Assembly: GCA_024349245.1 (NCBI GenBank) | Contig: JALDNG010000912.1 | Span: forward strand, 1 to 64,000 | Length of the DNA: 64,000 bases | Direction: 5' to 3' | Origin: Neodontobutis hainanensis | Taxonomy: Eukaryota > Chordata > Actinopteri > Gobiiformes > Odontobutidae | Shown here: positions 40,240 to 52,000 of the stretch, piece by piece | Layout: each line of letters starts with the position of its first letter | Numbering within the stretch: position 1 is the stretch's first letter | Notes under the pieces: generated by a model | Told to the model about the DNA's origin: nothing | Seen by the model: the letters and a program-made list of their open reading frames with translations, nothing else | The model's database searches: none | Translations under genes and position numbers: made by a program

Positions 40240-41058
40240 ATGAAAGAAGCACACCAAGCGGCATACGAAGGGCGACTAAGCGATCTCAAAGCATTATACT
40301 CCAAAAATTCAATTTCAGTTCATGAACCAGATAGTGTATTATTATTTTTATTATTTTAAGGATCACCGTACGTGTCTCCACTGGTCATGTTCGTCTGGAA
40401 AAAGTGCAATATCAAATTGGTTGATTGATTTTTGCAGCGTGAATGTTGACGTCGAGGACGATGTATATATGTTGCTCATTATCAGGCAGGCTGGACCCCT
40501 CTTCACATCTGCTGCTCTTCCGGACGAGTAGACATGATTGAAAAGCTAATCGAAAACGGCGCCCAGGTTAATAAGCAAAACAACATTGGCTGCACTCCAT
40601 TACACTATGCGTGTTCAAAAGGACATTTGAGAGTAAGATTTTTGATAAATCAGATTGTTGAGATTTTACTCAACCATGGAGCTTTTATTGACATTGTTGA
40701 CGACCAAGTGAAGGAAACTCCTCTTCACAAAGCTGCTGCAAAGTAACTTCTTTTTTTTAACAAGGGGTCATTTGCCTATCGTCAAGCACTTACTTTCCAT
40801 GGGAGCGTCGATAAATTTCGTAGATAGTTACGGAGATCCACCAATGTATTCCTTCCTCCTCTTTTAAATAGCGTACGAGCAATCGAATCTGATGAACACG
40901 AAATAATTATTTACATGCTTAAATCTGGAGCTTCGTTAACAACTAAAAACACGGTGTGGGCTTTCATCTAAATTTAGGAAGGAGTATTTGTTTATCAATT
41001 AATTCCAAACAAAGTAAAAGAAATGCTCGCATCTCTCAATTTGTATAACATTTCATAG
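40240..41058 (+). CDS. PSMD10: 26S proteasome assembly chaperone PSMD10 (gankyrin)
   Basis: Gankyrin is an ankyrin-repeat chaperone that binds the RPT3 (PSMC4) ATPase during assembly of the 19S regulatory particle. Seven exons are separated by introns at 40336-40360, 40463-40485, 40633-40653, 40743-40764, 40846-40871 and 40954-40977 (25, 23, 21, 22, 26 and 24 nt). They give 225 residues, almost exactly the human 226. The ankyrin repeats read HRTCLHWSCSSG, AGWTPLHICCSSGRVDMIEK, IGCTPLHYACSKGHLR|IVEILL, KETPLHKAAAKGHLPIVKHL and SYGDPPIVRAIES. The C-terminal helix contains NKVKEMLASLNL. Every splice restores both frame and alignment. The 21-nt third intron has no stop and would add only 7 residues if retained. 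ATG 40240 matches the family start. The gene appears intact. Confidence 0.95.
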
Positions 41059-41136
41059 AATACCTTTGTTTTTTATTGTAACTATCAATTGTATACAACG
41101 GCTATTTCATGATAAACTTACTCAACAGTTCAACAA

Positions 41137-41160
41137 AATAAAATTTGTTGTTGTTGTTGT
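41137..41160 (+). terminator. PSMD10 poly(A) signal with TTG-rich element
   Basis: AATAAA (41137-41142) lies 79 bp after the PSMD10 stop. A (TTG)5 tract (41145-41159) follows immediately and resembles the GU-rich downstream element of animal 3'-end processing. The tract sits unusually close to the hexamer, so the (TTG)n could instead be a coincidental microsatellite. Confidence 0.5.
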
Positions 41161-44110
41161 AAAACTACATAGGATTCTTATTTTTTAAAGGTTACTCTTT
41201 TCTTTAACCGACGATTTATACAACTATAAATTTAATTAACATCAGTTTCTTCTTTTTGGGTCTGACATTTGTTATGATCTTTTAAAGATTGTAAAATTTA
41301 AATTAGAAAACCTTGAGTTTTTTATTTTTATGTCTCCATTTGAAATATTCGGGCTTGTTTTACATTTTGGTTTTTATTTTAAATTTACATTCAGCTACTG
41401 AGGGCACGTCTATACTGAGCTCTTTCAAAATATATAAAAATCATGATTTTTACAAAAGAGATACTTTTGCGTTCTAAAGTATCACGTTTTCGAATTTCAA
41501 TTTAATTATTTAAACTTTTCAAAATATATCATAAATTTAATTCTTCTTTAAAAAAATCAATACATTTAGTGAAGAAAGGTTTAACTATATTTACAACATA
41601 ACTTTCCTTGATAACTCACCGTTTCTTCATTGATTATTCGATCTCTTTGAGATGGATTATTGCAGGCCGTTTTTTGAGTGATTGAAAATTAAAATATCTT
41701 CTTTTCTGGATCGTACAGGTTTCTTTTACTTTTTTATGTGGTCATTAATTTGAAATATTTTTTGAGTCTAGAGTAGGTAGTTCGATCTTTAGACTATCAC
41801 TCGTCTGAATTGAAGGTAGTGGTCCACCTCGCAAAGTCATGCCATTAGTTATCATGTTACTTGATCTCGACCCTATTTTTACACTCTTAATTACGGTTAA
41901 ATGTGTTACTTTGATAACTGGTGGCGGAGTTGTGAAAAGTCAGAGTTTGATCACAAAAGTTATATGTTTTGGGAATGAGAAAAAACGATAATCCTGTTTA
42001 TTCATGGAGCATAATGTGTTTAATACCTTGAACAAAAAGTTAAACTATTTCTGGGTATTTTTGAAGCGATGTACTAATGGTTTGATCTTTTTTGGGCCTG
42101 ATATTCCTTTCTTATGTCATATGAATGATAAACAACATATATCTCGACATAACGGAAATACATGGAAGCACACTTAAGATAAATCTTAAAATGTTTCTGA
42201 AAATTTTACACTTTTCGATATGAGAATTTATTGATTTAGTTTGATGTTATAAGACAGTGCTTTCTTCTTTGTGAAGCGATTTCCATAACTTTTTGTTGAA
42301 AACGCAGTGACTGCTCCAGTAATTCATAAACCACACGAACAAGTGTTCACATTCCATCTTATTATTCCCCCTATACCAGAGATTCGACTGAGGTTGTTAT
42401 TTTCGAATTTGCAGCATGATAGTTTGCTTATTTTTATGAATCGAAATCCAAAACATGATTCTTACAAAGTTAACTCACTTTATATTTGATGAGTTTTTTC
42501 AAATGTGTGTTTAAAAAGGAAGGACGATAAAGCTTAAACAACTCCAGAGGATATTTCCAAACTCTTTGAAAATTATCCTGGAATTGTCGAGGTATGAACC
42601 TTGAATTTTAGTACTCAGGAGTCAAAGATGGCGGGGGATAAAATGCTGATGATCTTCATAACTTTCTTGCATGCATCTCTTCCTTAACTTTCCGTGCTAA
42701 TATCCAAATATATCCTTGTCCTACGTGCAACGTTCTGACATTGGAAATCCACAAATTATCGAGTTCTGATTCATCATCACTCCATGACCACATTTGAGTA
42801 TACTTACCATTTTGAGGATGCGAAGTTTTTTTCATTCAAGTACTCTCAAATCTACTTTCACAAAATCTTTAACTCTCTGATTTTTGCAATTAGTTTAATC
42901 TAATTTCTATCGATACAAATGTAATAATCAAAGAAACATTCAAATATAACGTCTAGCATTCATCTGATTCTAAGAATCTTTCAAGCTAGCTTTGATAGTG
43001 CCTTTCTAACGATACAAATGTATGTTAGGATTTATAAACGTTCACTTTTTTCAATATTTTGGATATTTGTCAAACCAAACATGAAATATTTACGAGATTA
43101 AGATTTGAATTAACTTCAATTGTGCCTTTTCAATCATGGTAAATTGTTTAGATTGTTCGAATACAATAATCCGAGAGTTTACGCCATTACCCGACTTATA
43201 TTTATATCTTCGGATGATTCTAGACACGTTTTAACGCCAAAAACATGCTCATAGAAAAAAGCTATTTTCAGGCGTTCTTAAAAACTCTAATATCTTTGAA
43301 TGTACAGCGTCGTCAAGTACTCTCAAACAGATATCTGCAGCTTGAATCTGTGTTTTTCTTAATTTGATGTCAGATTACAAAATAACAATGGAAAATGAAC
43401 AAATTTAAGTATCTAAATATTCCCATTTTTCATCCACACGCAAAACGATCAAGAACCATCATTTCCGATTAAGTTTAGTTGAAAATCTTTTTGATTCACA
43501 TTCTATGACTTTTAGCACATGTCAACTACGTTGTTTGACCTTCAGATGTAAAAAGCTATTCGAGGTTTCAAGAAGGCAAAATATAAATTAAACTTAGTGG
43601 TGCGCTTATTAACTTAAAACCGAATGTAGTTTAAGGCTGGGTGTCGTAATAAGGGCTATTCTCGGTTCTGGTCAAAGTTTAAGTGGATAACACTTTGAAG
43701 TGATGCATTTAACTCTCGATTAAAGTAATTTGATCAAATCTTGAGAGATAAAAAGGCATTCGTCAATTCCCACAGGAATATATTGTCATTGGTGTAATTA
43801 TTTCCTATTGTTAAAAATCGAATTGAATTGAGCGATTTTAATGTTTGCCTGTGATAGATATGTTAATGTGTAAATTTTATTCAGTTGAAACCCGGATTTC
43901 ACACAATTGAACTCTCACCATCTCGTTTTCTTTTCAAGCATATACTAAAAGATCAATTTTCTAAAAACGTTTTAGTTGTTGTTAATTTTTCATTATCTTG
44001 TTTTAATCACAGCCTTTTAAGTGCGAAAATTTTCTCGAAGATCAAGAAATCTATCATTGAATCCTAAACTCGGCGTAATCGTCTAATATTTGAAGCTGAT
44101 TCGTCTAATG
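41161..44110. other. AT-rich spacer
   Basis: No supported gene. Moderately GC-richer patches (for example around 41.8 and 42.6-42.8 kb) and frames at 42307-42489 and 43885-44067 start from GTG or TTG and resemble nothing known. Confidence 0.4.
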
Positions 44111-44126
44111 CAGGGGTGGCCAACCC
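44111..44126 (+). repeat. hAT left terminal inverted repeat
   Basis: Sixteen bases match the right end without a mismatch. Confidence 0.92.
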
Positions 44127-44238
44127 GCGGCCCGCCTAAGAAAATTTTGCGGCCCGCAGAGTTTTAGCCTTTTTATAAACACGTTTATTTTCAACTTAAA
44201 AATTAAACAAAAAATTTTCGTCCCCCTCTAATTTCAGC

Positions 44239-46055
44239 ATGCATTCTAAAAAACGAACAATAATAGATGAAAACAGAAGATATAGCGAAGAGTGGGAAGA
44301 AAAATACTTTTTGATACTCGAAAATAAAAAGCTAATCTGTTTAATTTGTCGAGAACACGTTGCTGTATTCAAAGAATACATTGTTAAAAGACACTACGAA
44401 ACGAAACATTGTGATTATATAAAATTCGATAAAGAGATTAAAGAAACTAGACTAAGAATTTAAATCACAGTTAAAATCTCAACAAAAAATGTTTCGTCTG
44501 TCACTACAACAACCAAACCGAATTGTAAAAGCAAGTTATTCTATTTCTCTTTTGATTGCAAAAGTATGAAAGCGTTTTGGAAGGAGAATTCATCAAGGAA
44601 TGTTTAGAAGCTGCAGCGAAAACTCTTTTTCCAGACAAATGCGAATCATTTTCAAATCTGCGTCTTTCCCGGCAAACGATTTGTCGTCGAATAAAAGATA
44701 TTTCAAATGAAATTATCATCAAGCTACGTGAACGAATTCAAGATTTTAAATATTTCTCATTGGCATTTGATGAAAGCACAGATATATCAGATACAGCGTA
44801 GCTTGTAATATTTGTTCGTGGAGTAAATGAATCATTTCAAATAACAGAGGAAATGTTAAACATGGTAAGTTTGAAGAATACAACAAAAGGTGAAGATATT
44901 TTCCATGCCATCGAAAGATGTTTACATGAGAATAATATGAATTTGGATACTCTTTCTGGAATATCAACTGATGGCGCACCTGCTATGATCGATAAAGAAA
45001 AAGGAGCTGTGAAATTACTACTAGATAAAAAGGAATTCAAGAACGATATTCAAAATCGTGTTAAGAAAGATGATTTATTAATAATCCATTGTTTGATTCA
45101 TCCACAGAATTTATGTGCCCAAATGTTATCAATGAATCATGTAATGAATGTAGTTATCAAAACATTGAATTACATTCGTTGACATGCACTTTCTCACCGA
45201 CAATTTAAAGAATTTCTAAATGAAATGGATTCTGAATACGGAGACATAATATATTTCAGTCAAGTTAGATGGTTAAGTCGTGGAAAATGTTTACAACGAT
45301 TCTATGAGCTTCGGCAAGAAATTGATGAGTTTATGAATGACAGGCAAAGACCAATACCCAAACTGAAAGATGATGAGTGGTTAATGGACTTATATTTTTT
45401 AGTGGATATTGTTAAAAAACTCAATCAATTAAACGTCTCCTTGCAGGGAAAAGACAATTTAATAGTAGATGCGTTCAATCATATCAAAGCATTTCAAAGA
45501 AAATTGCAATTATTCGAATCTCAATTGAAAAATAATAACGTTCAGCATTTTCCATTGTTAAAAGAAATGAAAAATCCACGAAATAACAATTATTTTAAAT
45601 ATGCACAAGAAATCGGAAAACTTATAGTTGCCTTTGAAAGTCGCTTTGCTAATTTACACAAATACATTGAGATATTTGAAATATATTCATCTCCTTTTTA
45701 TGTCGATGTCGAGTCGGTCCCAGAACATATCCAGATGGAGTTGATTGATTTACAATGCAATAACGAATTAAGACAAATTTTTGAAGCATCAAAATCTAAG
45801 CTTGATTTTTACTACATTTATATCACAAGAGAAAGATTTTCAAATTTGAGAAATCTGGCACAAAAAGTCGTAAGTGCATTTGGATCAACTTATATCTGCG
45901 AATCATTTTTTTCGAAAATGAAATTTACAAAACATAAATCACGTTCGAGTTTGACGGACGAAAATCTACAAAACCAATTACGATGTGCAAATACAAGCAT
46001 AGATATCGATCTCCAGAAGTTAAGTGAGAGCATGGAAAAGCAAATATCTCATTAA
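44239..46055 (+). pseudogene. Decayed hAT transposase (ZBED5/FAM200/GTF2IRD2-like)
   Basis: The N-terminus (44239-44463) is a BED-type zinc finger: EEWEEKYFLI, LICLICREH and IVKRHYETKH provide the C-C-H-H ligands. It is followed by KASYSISLLIAK, GEFIKECLEAAAKTLFPDK, FSLAFDESTDISDTA (first catalytic Asp region), GISTDGAPAMI and HCLIHPQNLCAQ. Further on are HRQFKEFLNEMDSEYGD, VRWLSRGKCLQRF and the C-terminal dimerisation region ending near 46055. This order is that of the vertebrate domesticated genes FAM200, ZBED5 and GTF2IRD2 and of their hAT ancestors. Inactivation is clear: stops at 44461-44463, 44799-44801 (in place of Gln) and 45180-45182, plus a frameshift near 44560. The C-terminal 276 codons are still intact, which suggests fairly recent decay. 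Confidence 0.9.
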
Positions 46056-46242
46056 TTGAATAAATTAAATTTGTGAGAATTATTTTATTCATATCATTTT
46101 TACTTTGTGTTTTTGAGTAAAATTATTTAATTTTGTTTAATTTCATTTTTATTAGCGTCTTATCACTTATGAATGATATATAAATTTTTATGCAGCCTGC
46201 GAGTTTATGAAGAAATTTCCAAAATGGCCCGAAGGCTCATTT

Positions 46243-46258
46243 GGGTTGGCCACCCCTG
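46243..46258 (-). repeat. hAT right terminal inverted repeat
   Basis: Exact reverse complement of 44111-44126. Confidence 0.92.
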
Positions 46259-48289
46259 TTATAGAGCAATAGTTTTTTTTGATATTTTTGTTTGCGTCTC
46301 ATCTCAAATTTAAAAATTTTGGAACCAATTTTTTCTTTTTTCTGCCTCAGCCGAAATTGAAATGTTTTGAGGGTATATAAAATGAAAGACTAAAAGTTAA
46401 GCTTAAATATTATTTGAAGTTAACCACCTCATTTTACAATGACATTCATTCAGAATTGACAAAAATGATACTTTTCTGAAAATAAAAGCTAAAAATTTAC
46501 CAAACTTTAAAAAATCGAGTGATTTATTATACTTTCCGAAACATATAGCTTTTAATTTTTTCAAATTCACGAGATAAACCTTCTACGATAGATAGTTTTA
46601 ACGTAATCGACGTCATACGCGGGCGGCGGTGAGAACTGTGGCTAACTTTAAAGTTTAATTCTGCGAGAATATATTACTGGTCTCATTCTTGTGGTAAAAA
46701 TCTTTTGACTTAACAATAAATAAGATGCTATAACCACGGATTGTAATCATTTTAAGATTTAATCCAACCAAAACCCCTTTCTCTTACTGTTACAACAATT
46801 TCGTCTCGTAAATCATAAAAATGGTGAAAGGTTTTCTTTGAGCTACTTTATTGGTATGCTATCTTTGTTAAGTTAAACGTTGTTTGCAATATATACTTGA
46901 AGATCGCGCAAATTATTCTTTTAAGTATACAACCTGAGCATTTAACGTTATCGCTCTGTTGGAACATACCGTAGTTCGAATAAATCGAGGGTAAATAATT
47001 TGTAAAGTCAGAAATGTTAAAATTTTAGCGTATTCCTTTACAAATAAATTGAAGAATGTTTTCGAGTTATCCTAAAATAGTTTATCGATTTATTTGAAAA
47101 TTGTTTCATTCTTTGATGGGGACACTCATGAAAAAAACACAGATTCACGTGTTTAACGAAGACAGTAGATGTATTCTAAAAACGTGCGCGCATAAGCAAT
47201 ATTGTAAGTATGACATTTTTAAAAACAGAAATCTAGTTTCATGCGGGTTTTAATTGTACAAAGTAGAGATATTTTTAACGTATAAATTTAAATGGTTCAA
47301 AATTTATAAAACTATTTTACCTGTCTCAATTATGACGCCGAAAAAACACAGTTTAGATTTTTTATTTATACCTATATTTTTAAAAAGAATCTTATATGTA
47401 TATCATAAATAATTACTTTCCTTCATGTGAGATATGGAGCGTTTGCCGGTCTTTTATGAACGTTTGCGAATACTGCGACGATGTCCTTAATGATATTAAA
47501 GTTTTTGCTATTTTCAATCTGATATTTGAAATCACTTTGAAGTCATGAGGTATTTGAAAGATACTTTTAAAAGAGATATAGTTAAGAGGCTGCGAGTTTT
47601 CCAACTACTCTTCGTAGACATTTCAAATTGATTGATAAAAGGTAATTGTTAACAGTTTCCATTAATTAAAATATGAACTTTTAAAAATTGCGTCATCTTT
47701 AAATTTAAGTAAGAAAGAACGTGAATCAAGAATTTTCATGGTTTTCATGCGTAAAATTAACATAGAACAGTTCCACCAAATAAATGGTGTTACGACGAAT
47801 GACCGATGAATAAAAACGCACTGAGTCATAATCTTTTCCAAGCATACAAAAATATAATCCATTAACTAAGCTTGAATTAATTTAAATCAAAATATTTGAA
47901 CACAAAGTAACCTAGAACATGTCGAAAATGGACCAATATAAATCTACAAAATTCTGGCTATTTATCTGCGAGTTTTATTGAATTGTTGATCTCATTCAAG
48001 AACCAGAGCAAAACACGAAAGAAATCTGAGTTAAATAAATCATATTCAATTTGATAACGTCGAATTTTTTTTTATTGATAACGGTAATCTTTGGTTTGAA
48101 TGAAAAAATTATAAAAATCTGGCACTTTTCTGAGCGTTTGAAAGTGATAATCGTCCTGATATTAAAAGTGAAGAGTGATTTTAACGACTTGACTGCAAGA
48201 TTGGATGAAAAAAACATTTAAACTTGTCTAAAGTAAATGTATAAGGTTGGTTAAACATCAAAAGCACATGGACAAGGAATCGGATAATT
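46259..48289. other. AT-rich spacer
   Basis: No supported gene. A small GC patch, GCGGGCGGCGG, lies near 46619. Frames at 47413-47604, 47662-47862 and 47996-48217 show nothing recognisable. Confidence 0.4.
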
Positions 48290-49080
48290 TTATTGTTTCG
48301 TAGATTCAAATGAAAAGAGCTTGAATGATTTCATCAAAATATCGTCATCTTTTGGAATAAGAGTTTCTTGACGAATTTCTAAATGATTTTCAGCTTCAAG
48401 AAAACGATCAAGCTTCTTTAATATTTCTCCAAATGTTGAAAGAGGTTTCAATGAACGTTCGGTAGGTTTCTCAAAGATATTACCCCAGTCAACTCTAATT
48501 AAGCCCTGACTATGAAGTCGACAACCTTCGGCGTCTATGCAGTTTAGTTTTGAGACGTTGCTTGCTTTTTTGTTGTCAAAAACCTTGATAATATCTTTTT
48601 TTACCTTTCCAACGCTTTTGGTATCTTTTCGATATTTCTGAGTTTCACACCCTGATATTTTGGAAGCCTGTCTGAGAGCCCTTCGAGCTATATATGCCTC
48701 TAAAGTTAATAAAAAATTAACGATCGTCGACAGAAATAGGATCGTGTTTTTCTTCCTTCTTTTCGGAATGTGTAGTTTTATTATCTTCTCGCGTTCTTAT
48801 AATTTTAAATGACAAACAAAATGTCTTGAGATAATTCTGTGGGATTTTCTTGTTTCGAAACTTCAACTTTTGGCTTTGTTCTTTCTTTCCTTTATAAAAT
48901 AAAATTATGAAACGTTTTTCTTCGATGCTGCACTTTAACGCCCGGGTTCTTTGATTCAATGTTTTTATCCTTTTTTGGCCGATGAGATGAGGATGGTGGA
49001 TTAATGCTGCTTGTTGACGCTAAGTGGGTAGACGGTTGATCCCTCTGAGGAGATCGTTCGTAGTTGTACTTACGTTTGTG
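48290..49080 (-). CDS. Uncharacterised multi-exon protein, 5' end unresolved
   Basis: I do not recognise the family, but coding is well supported. Introns at 48890-48913 (24 nt), 48796-48817 (22) and 48700-48721 (22), probably also an in-frame one at 48584-48604 (21), join exons into one long frame. All have the GT-AG ends and length seen in the identified genes. The N-terminal part is low-complexity: SPQRDQPSTHLAST, then a Lys/Glu-rich stretch with PKVEVSKQENPTELSQDIL. A basic segment, AYIARRALRQASKISG, follows. The C-terminal exon (98 codons, stop at 48290-48292) looks globular: LNCIDAEGCRLHSQGLIRVD, WGNIFEKPTERSLKPLSTFG, EILKKLDRFLEAENHLEIR, ending FKLFSFESTKQ. No ATG was found in the first exon, so at least one 5' exon is missing (a 28-nt intron ending near 49083 is possible). 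Composition suggests a nuclear protein; that is a guess. Confidence 0.7.
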
Positions 49081-52000
49081 GCTGTTTTATAAAATAATGA
49101 AGAAAGTACTTTTATAAATGGAATTTTATTTAAATAAAACTTTCTGATTTTTTTATTTCTCAAAAATTTTACTCTTGAAAATGTTCTGGCACGCCGAAAT
49201 TCACAACATTATAGAAATGAAAAACAAACATTCTGAAGAAAACTTATCACCGTTAATCAAGCATATAAAGCTCGAACCCTTTACTACTACGAGATGAAAA
49301 TAAAAATTTTCATTTGTTAATAAATTTATAAAAATTGACGATATAATTATTCCCGGATAATTTATATCAATGAAAAAAGTAAAATTATGATGAAACGATT
49401 TACTCTTGAGACATTAATAAATGGAATGAATTATTTGATTTTTTTATCACAAATTATTTTCGAGAGATAAAATGTTCTACAATTTATTTATGAATGTCAG
49501 TAAAAATATTAAAAAAAGTTTGTAAATTTAGTTTATCAATACGATGATTATAACGCTTTCAGGGATAGTTTTAAGAAGTAAGAACAATAAAAAATGTAAA
49601 GGGCCATTGAAAGTTAAACAATTAAACTTATTTAAGTGAATTGTGTGTGTTAAAAAAATGAAATTTAAAAATAAATAATCACTGAAAAAAAGTAAAAATA
49701 CGTAAACACATTTTTTCGCCTGTTTGAACGTTAAAGATTATCGAAATTAATACATTCTAATTTTCATTGGTAAGTGTTCATGCAAGATTGTGAATTTTAT
49801 ATGGAAGTGGAATAAAAAATTCTGAAAAGTATTCACAATTCTCGTAAATCATGGGGAAGGACATAACATTAAAGGGAAAAAATTAACTTGAAAGGTTGAT
49901 ATTATTCTTTAAGCTAGTTTCATTTTTTTAGTGGATCGATATGAGATTTGAAAAGTTTAACATATATTATTCTCAATTATTATTGAAAGAGTGAATATAT
50001 TCAATGAAGAAAATAAAATCATGCTTTAAATATATGAGAATCAGGAACTCATATCTCTCAGCATTTATTAAATTAAAGGCAATTGAAAAAATTTATTGAT
50101 GACGTGGAAAATGCCTGTCAACAGATAAATCTCAATTTTTTTTTATAAATTCGTACAATTAACGAGGTAAGTGGATTTAAATAATGAAAAGAAGAACTTT
50201 TCCGATCCAAAATAATTTATTTCACAAAATACTTAATTTTTGTTCAATGAAAAAATGTTTCGCTAAAAAAGAAATTCAAACTGTAAATGAAGATGAAAAA
50301 CAAATTTAAATGATGGCTAATTATATAATCTTGGTTGAAAATACTAATTGACGTGAAACGGAAATTTTGAAAAAATAAGGTTGAACCGCTTTTAGAAATG
50401 AATATATGAACACATGTAAAATGCAGGAGAAAAACTAAGCGTTATAAATAAAGTGAAAGATACATTTTCGTACTTTGACGATCTCTTCGTAAAAACATAA
50501 ACATAAATTGACAACCTGACATTAGCATATATATATATGAAATATAATTTAGCCATTATTTAGATTGATAATAACTAAATTCTTACGAGAAATACCATTT
50601 TTAAAATCATATAGGTCGAGAATATTACTTATGGTTTAACTGTTTTTATTTGAAATTATTCTTACATCACAAATTTTTGAAAAAACGCAATGTTAATTAC
50701 ATTTTCACATTATTATTGAATTAATCAAGCTTAGTGTGGAGTTCATTGAGAAAGAAAACAAATTAAAACGATCGTAAGATTTAGGATTTCAAATTTGTTA
50801 CAATTCACAAGAAATAAATTACAAAATTTTAGATTAGGTTCAAAAAATCGTTTTAAAATCTCAAAATTTAACCAACCACACAAAAAACTTGATTTTCTCA
50901 TTTCAATCGATAAAAACTTTCGTCTTCATCATTTGTTTCAGTAAATATAGGAGTTAATTAAGGATCGGTAAAATATGAGTGTTGAACCTGAACAACTAAT
51001 ATTGGTGAACGTAATTTAATTGGAAATATCATGAATTATAATTATTTATTGATTAGAAATATAGATATTTTGTTTATCGGATCAAAGGACCATCGTTTTA
51101 TTGTTGTGACGCCTGCTTATTTTACACAAAAGGGAGAAGTTTAATATACCACAACAGATTAAGGTCTAAAGAACATTCTTAGATTAAAATAACATTTTCA
51201 AGCAGATATAAGTTTGTTTTAGATGTTTAATCAGTCAAAAATATGTTTCAAAAATGATTTACATAATACCTTATTTTAGTTTTTTCAACGAATTGACTTC
51301 GATTGCTGCTTTCATCTGTATGTCTGAATGATTCTTGAATTATGACTCATAAAACCTGGGTAATTTAAAGGGCGATTGGAATATTTTCTATTTTTAAGTT
51401 TTTAATGACAAACCTTTCATTTGATTCATGCCGATGCTATTATAAATGAGTAAAATACTTGAAAATATCCTCTTGAATAGTCTCTTGGCATTTAAATCTT
51501 TTATCAGGCACAAAAATCAAATTTTAAAAAGCCGAAACTGACAGGAAATTCTAGTTTCAAACTGCTGAAAATGCGAAAAGCATTGCGCGTGCCCGAGCCC
51601 CGATTATTTCAGACTACAATAAATGGCCTTTAAATAACTTTTACAGCAAAATATTCAGCTCATTTGAATCATAAGATAAAGACAACAAAGCATGTAAAGA
51701 TTTAAAATTAAAGACAAATTTTATTAAGATTTAACATAAGGTGGTTTTGCATTGAAATAATTGAAAAATATTAAGGGTGATAAAAAATCTTGCAACTTGA
51801 TAAAAATAACTTAGTTTGACAAATATGATCATAATTTGGTTTGAAGAAAGAGGAAAATGACCTACACATTAAAAATTAAATAATTCATAAAATAGATTTA
51901 CAAAATGCTGTTTAAAGGTCTTGAAGAAATATCCGTCAAACCGGTAAACATCTTTTAAAAAACCATGTAATTGAATCTACGCATGAATCAAAACCATATC

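Larger units (their letters stand above)
44111..46258 (+). mobile_element. hAT transposon with 16-bp perfect TIRs
   Basis: A 2,148-bp element is bounded by perfect inverted repeats: CAGGGGTGGCCAACCC at 44111-44126 and its complement at 46243-46258. CAGGG...termini of this kind are typical of hAT elements of the Charlie/Buster type. A subterminal 9-bp direct repeat, GCGGCCCGC, occurs at 44127-44135 and 44149-44157. The flanking 8-mers GTCTAATG and TTATAGAG are not identical but share a central TA, fitting a decayed or recombined nnnTAnnn target-site duplication. The single internal gene is a broken transposase. Intact termini mean it could once have been mobilised in trans. Confidence 0.92.

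Noticed and set aside
44103..46266. 8-bp target-site duplication of the hAT element
   Set aside because: GTCTAATG and TTATAGAG share only four positions; not claimed as a duplication.
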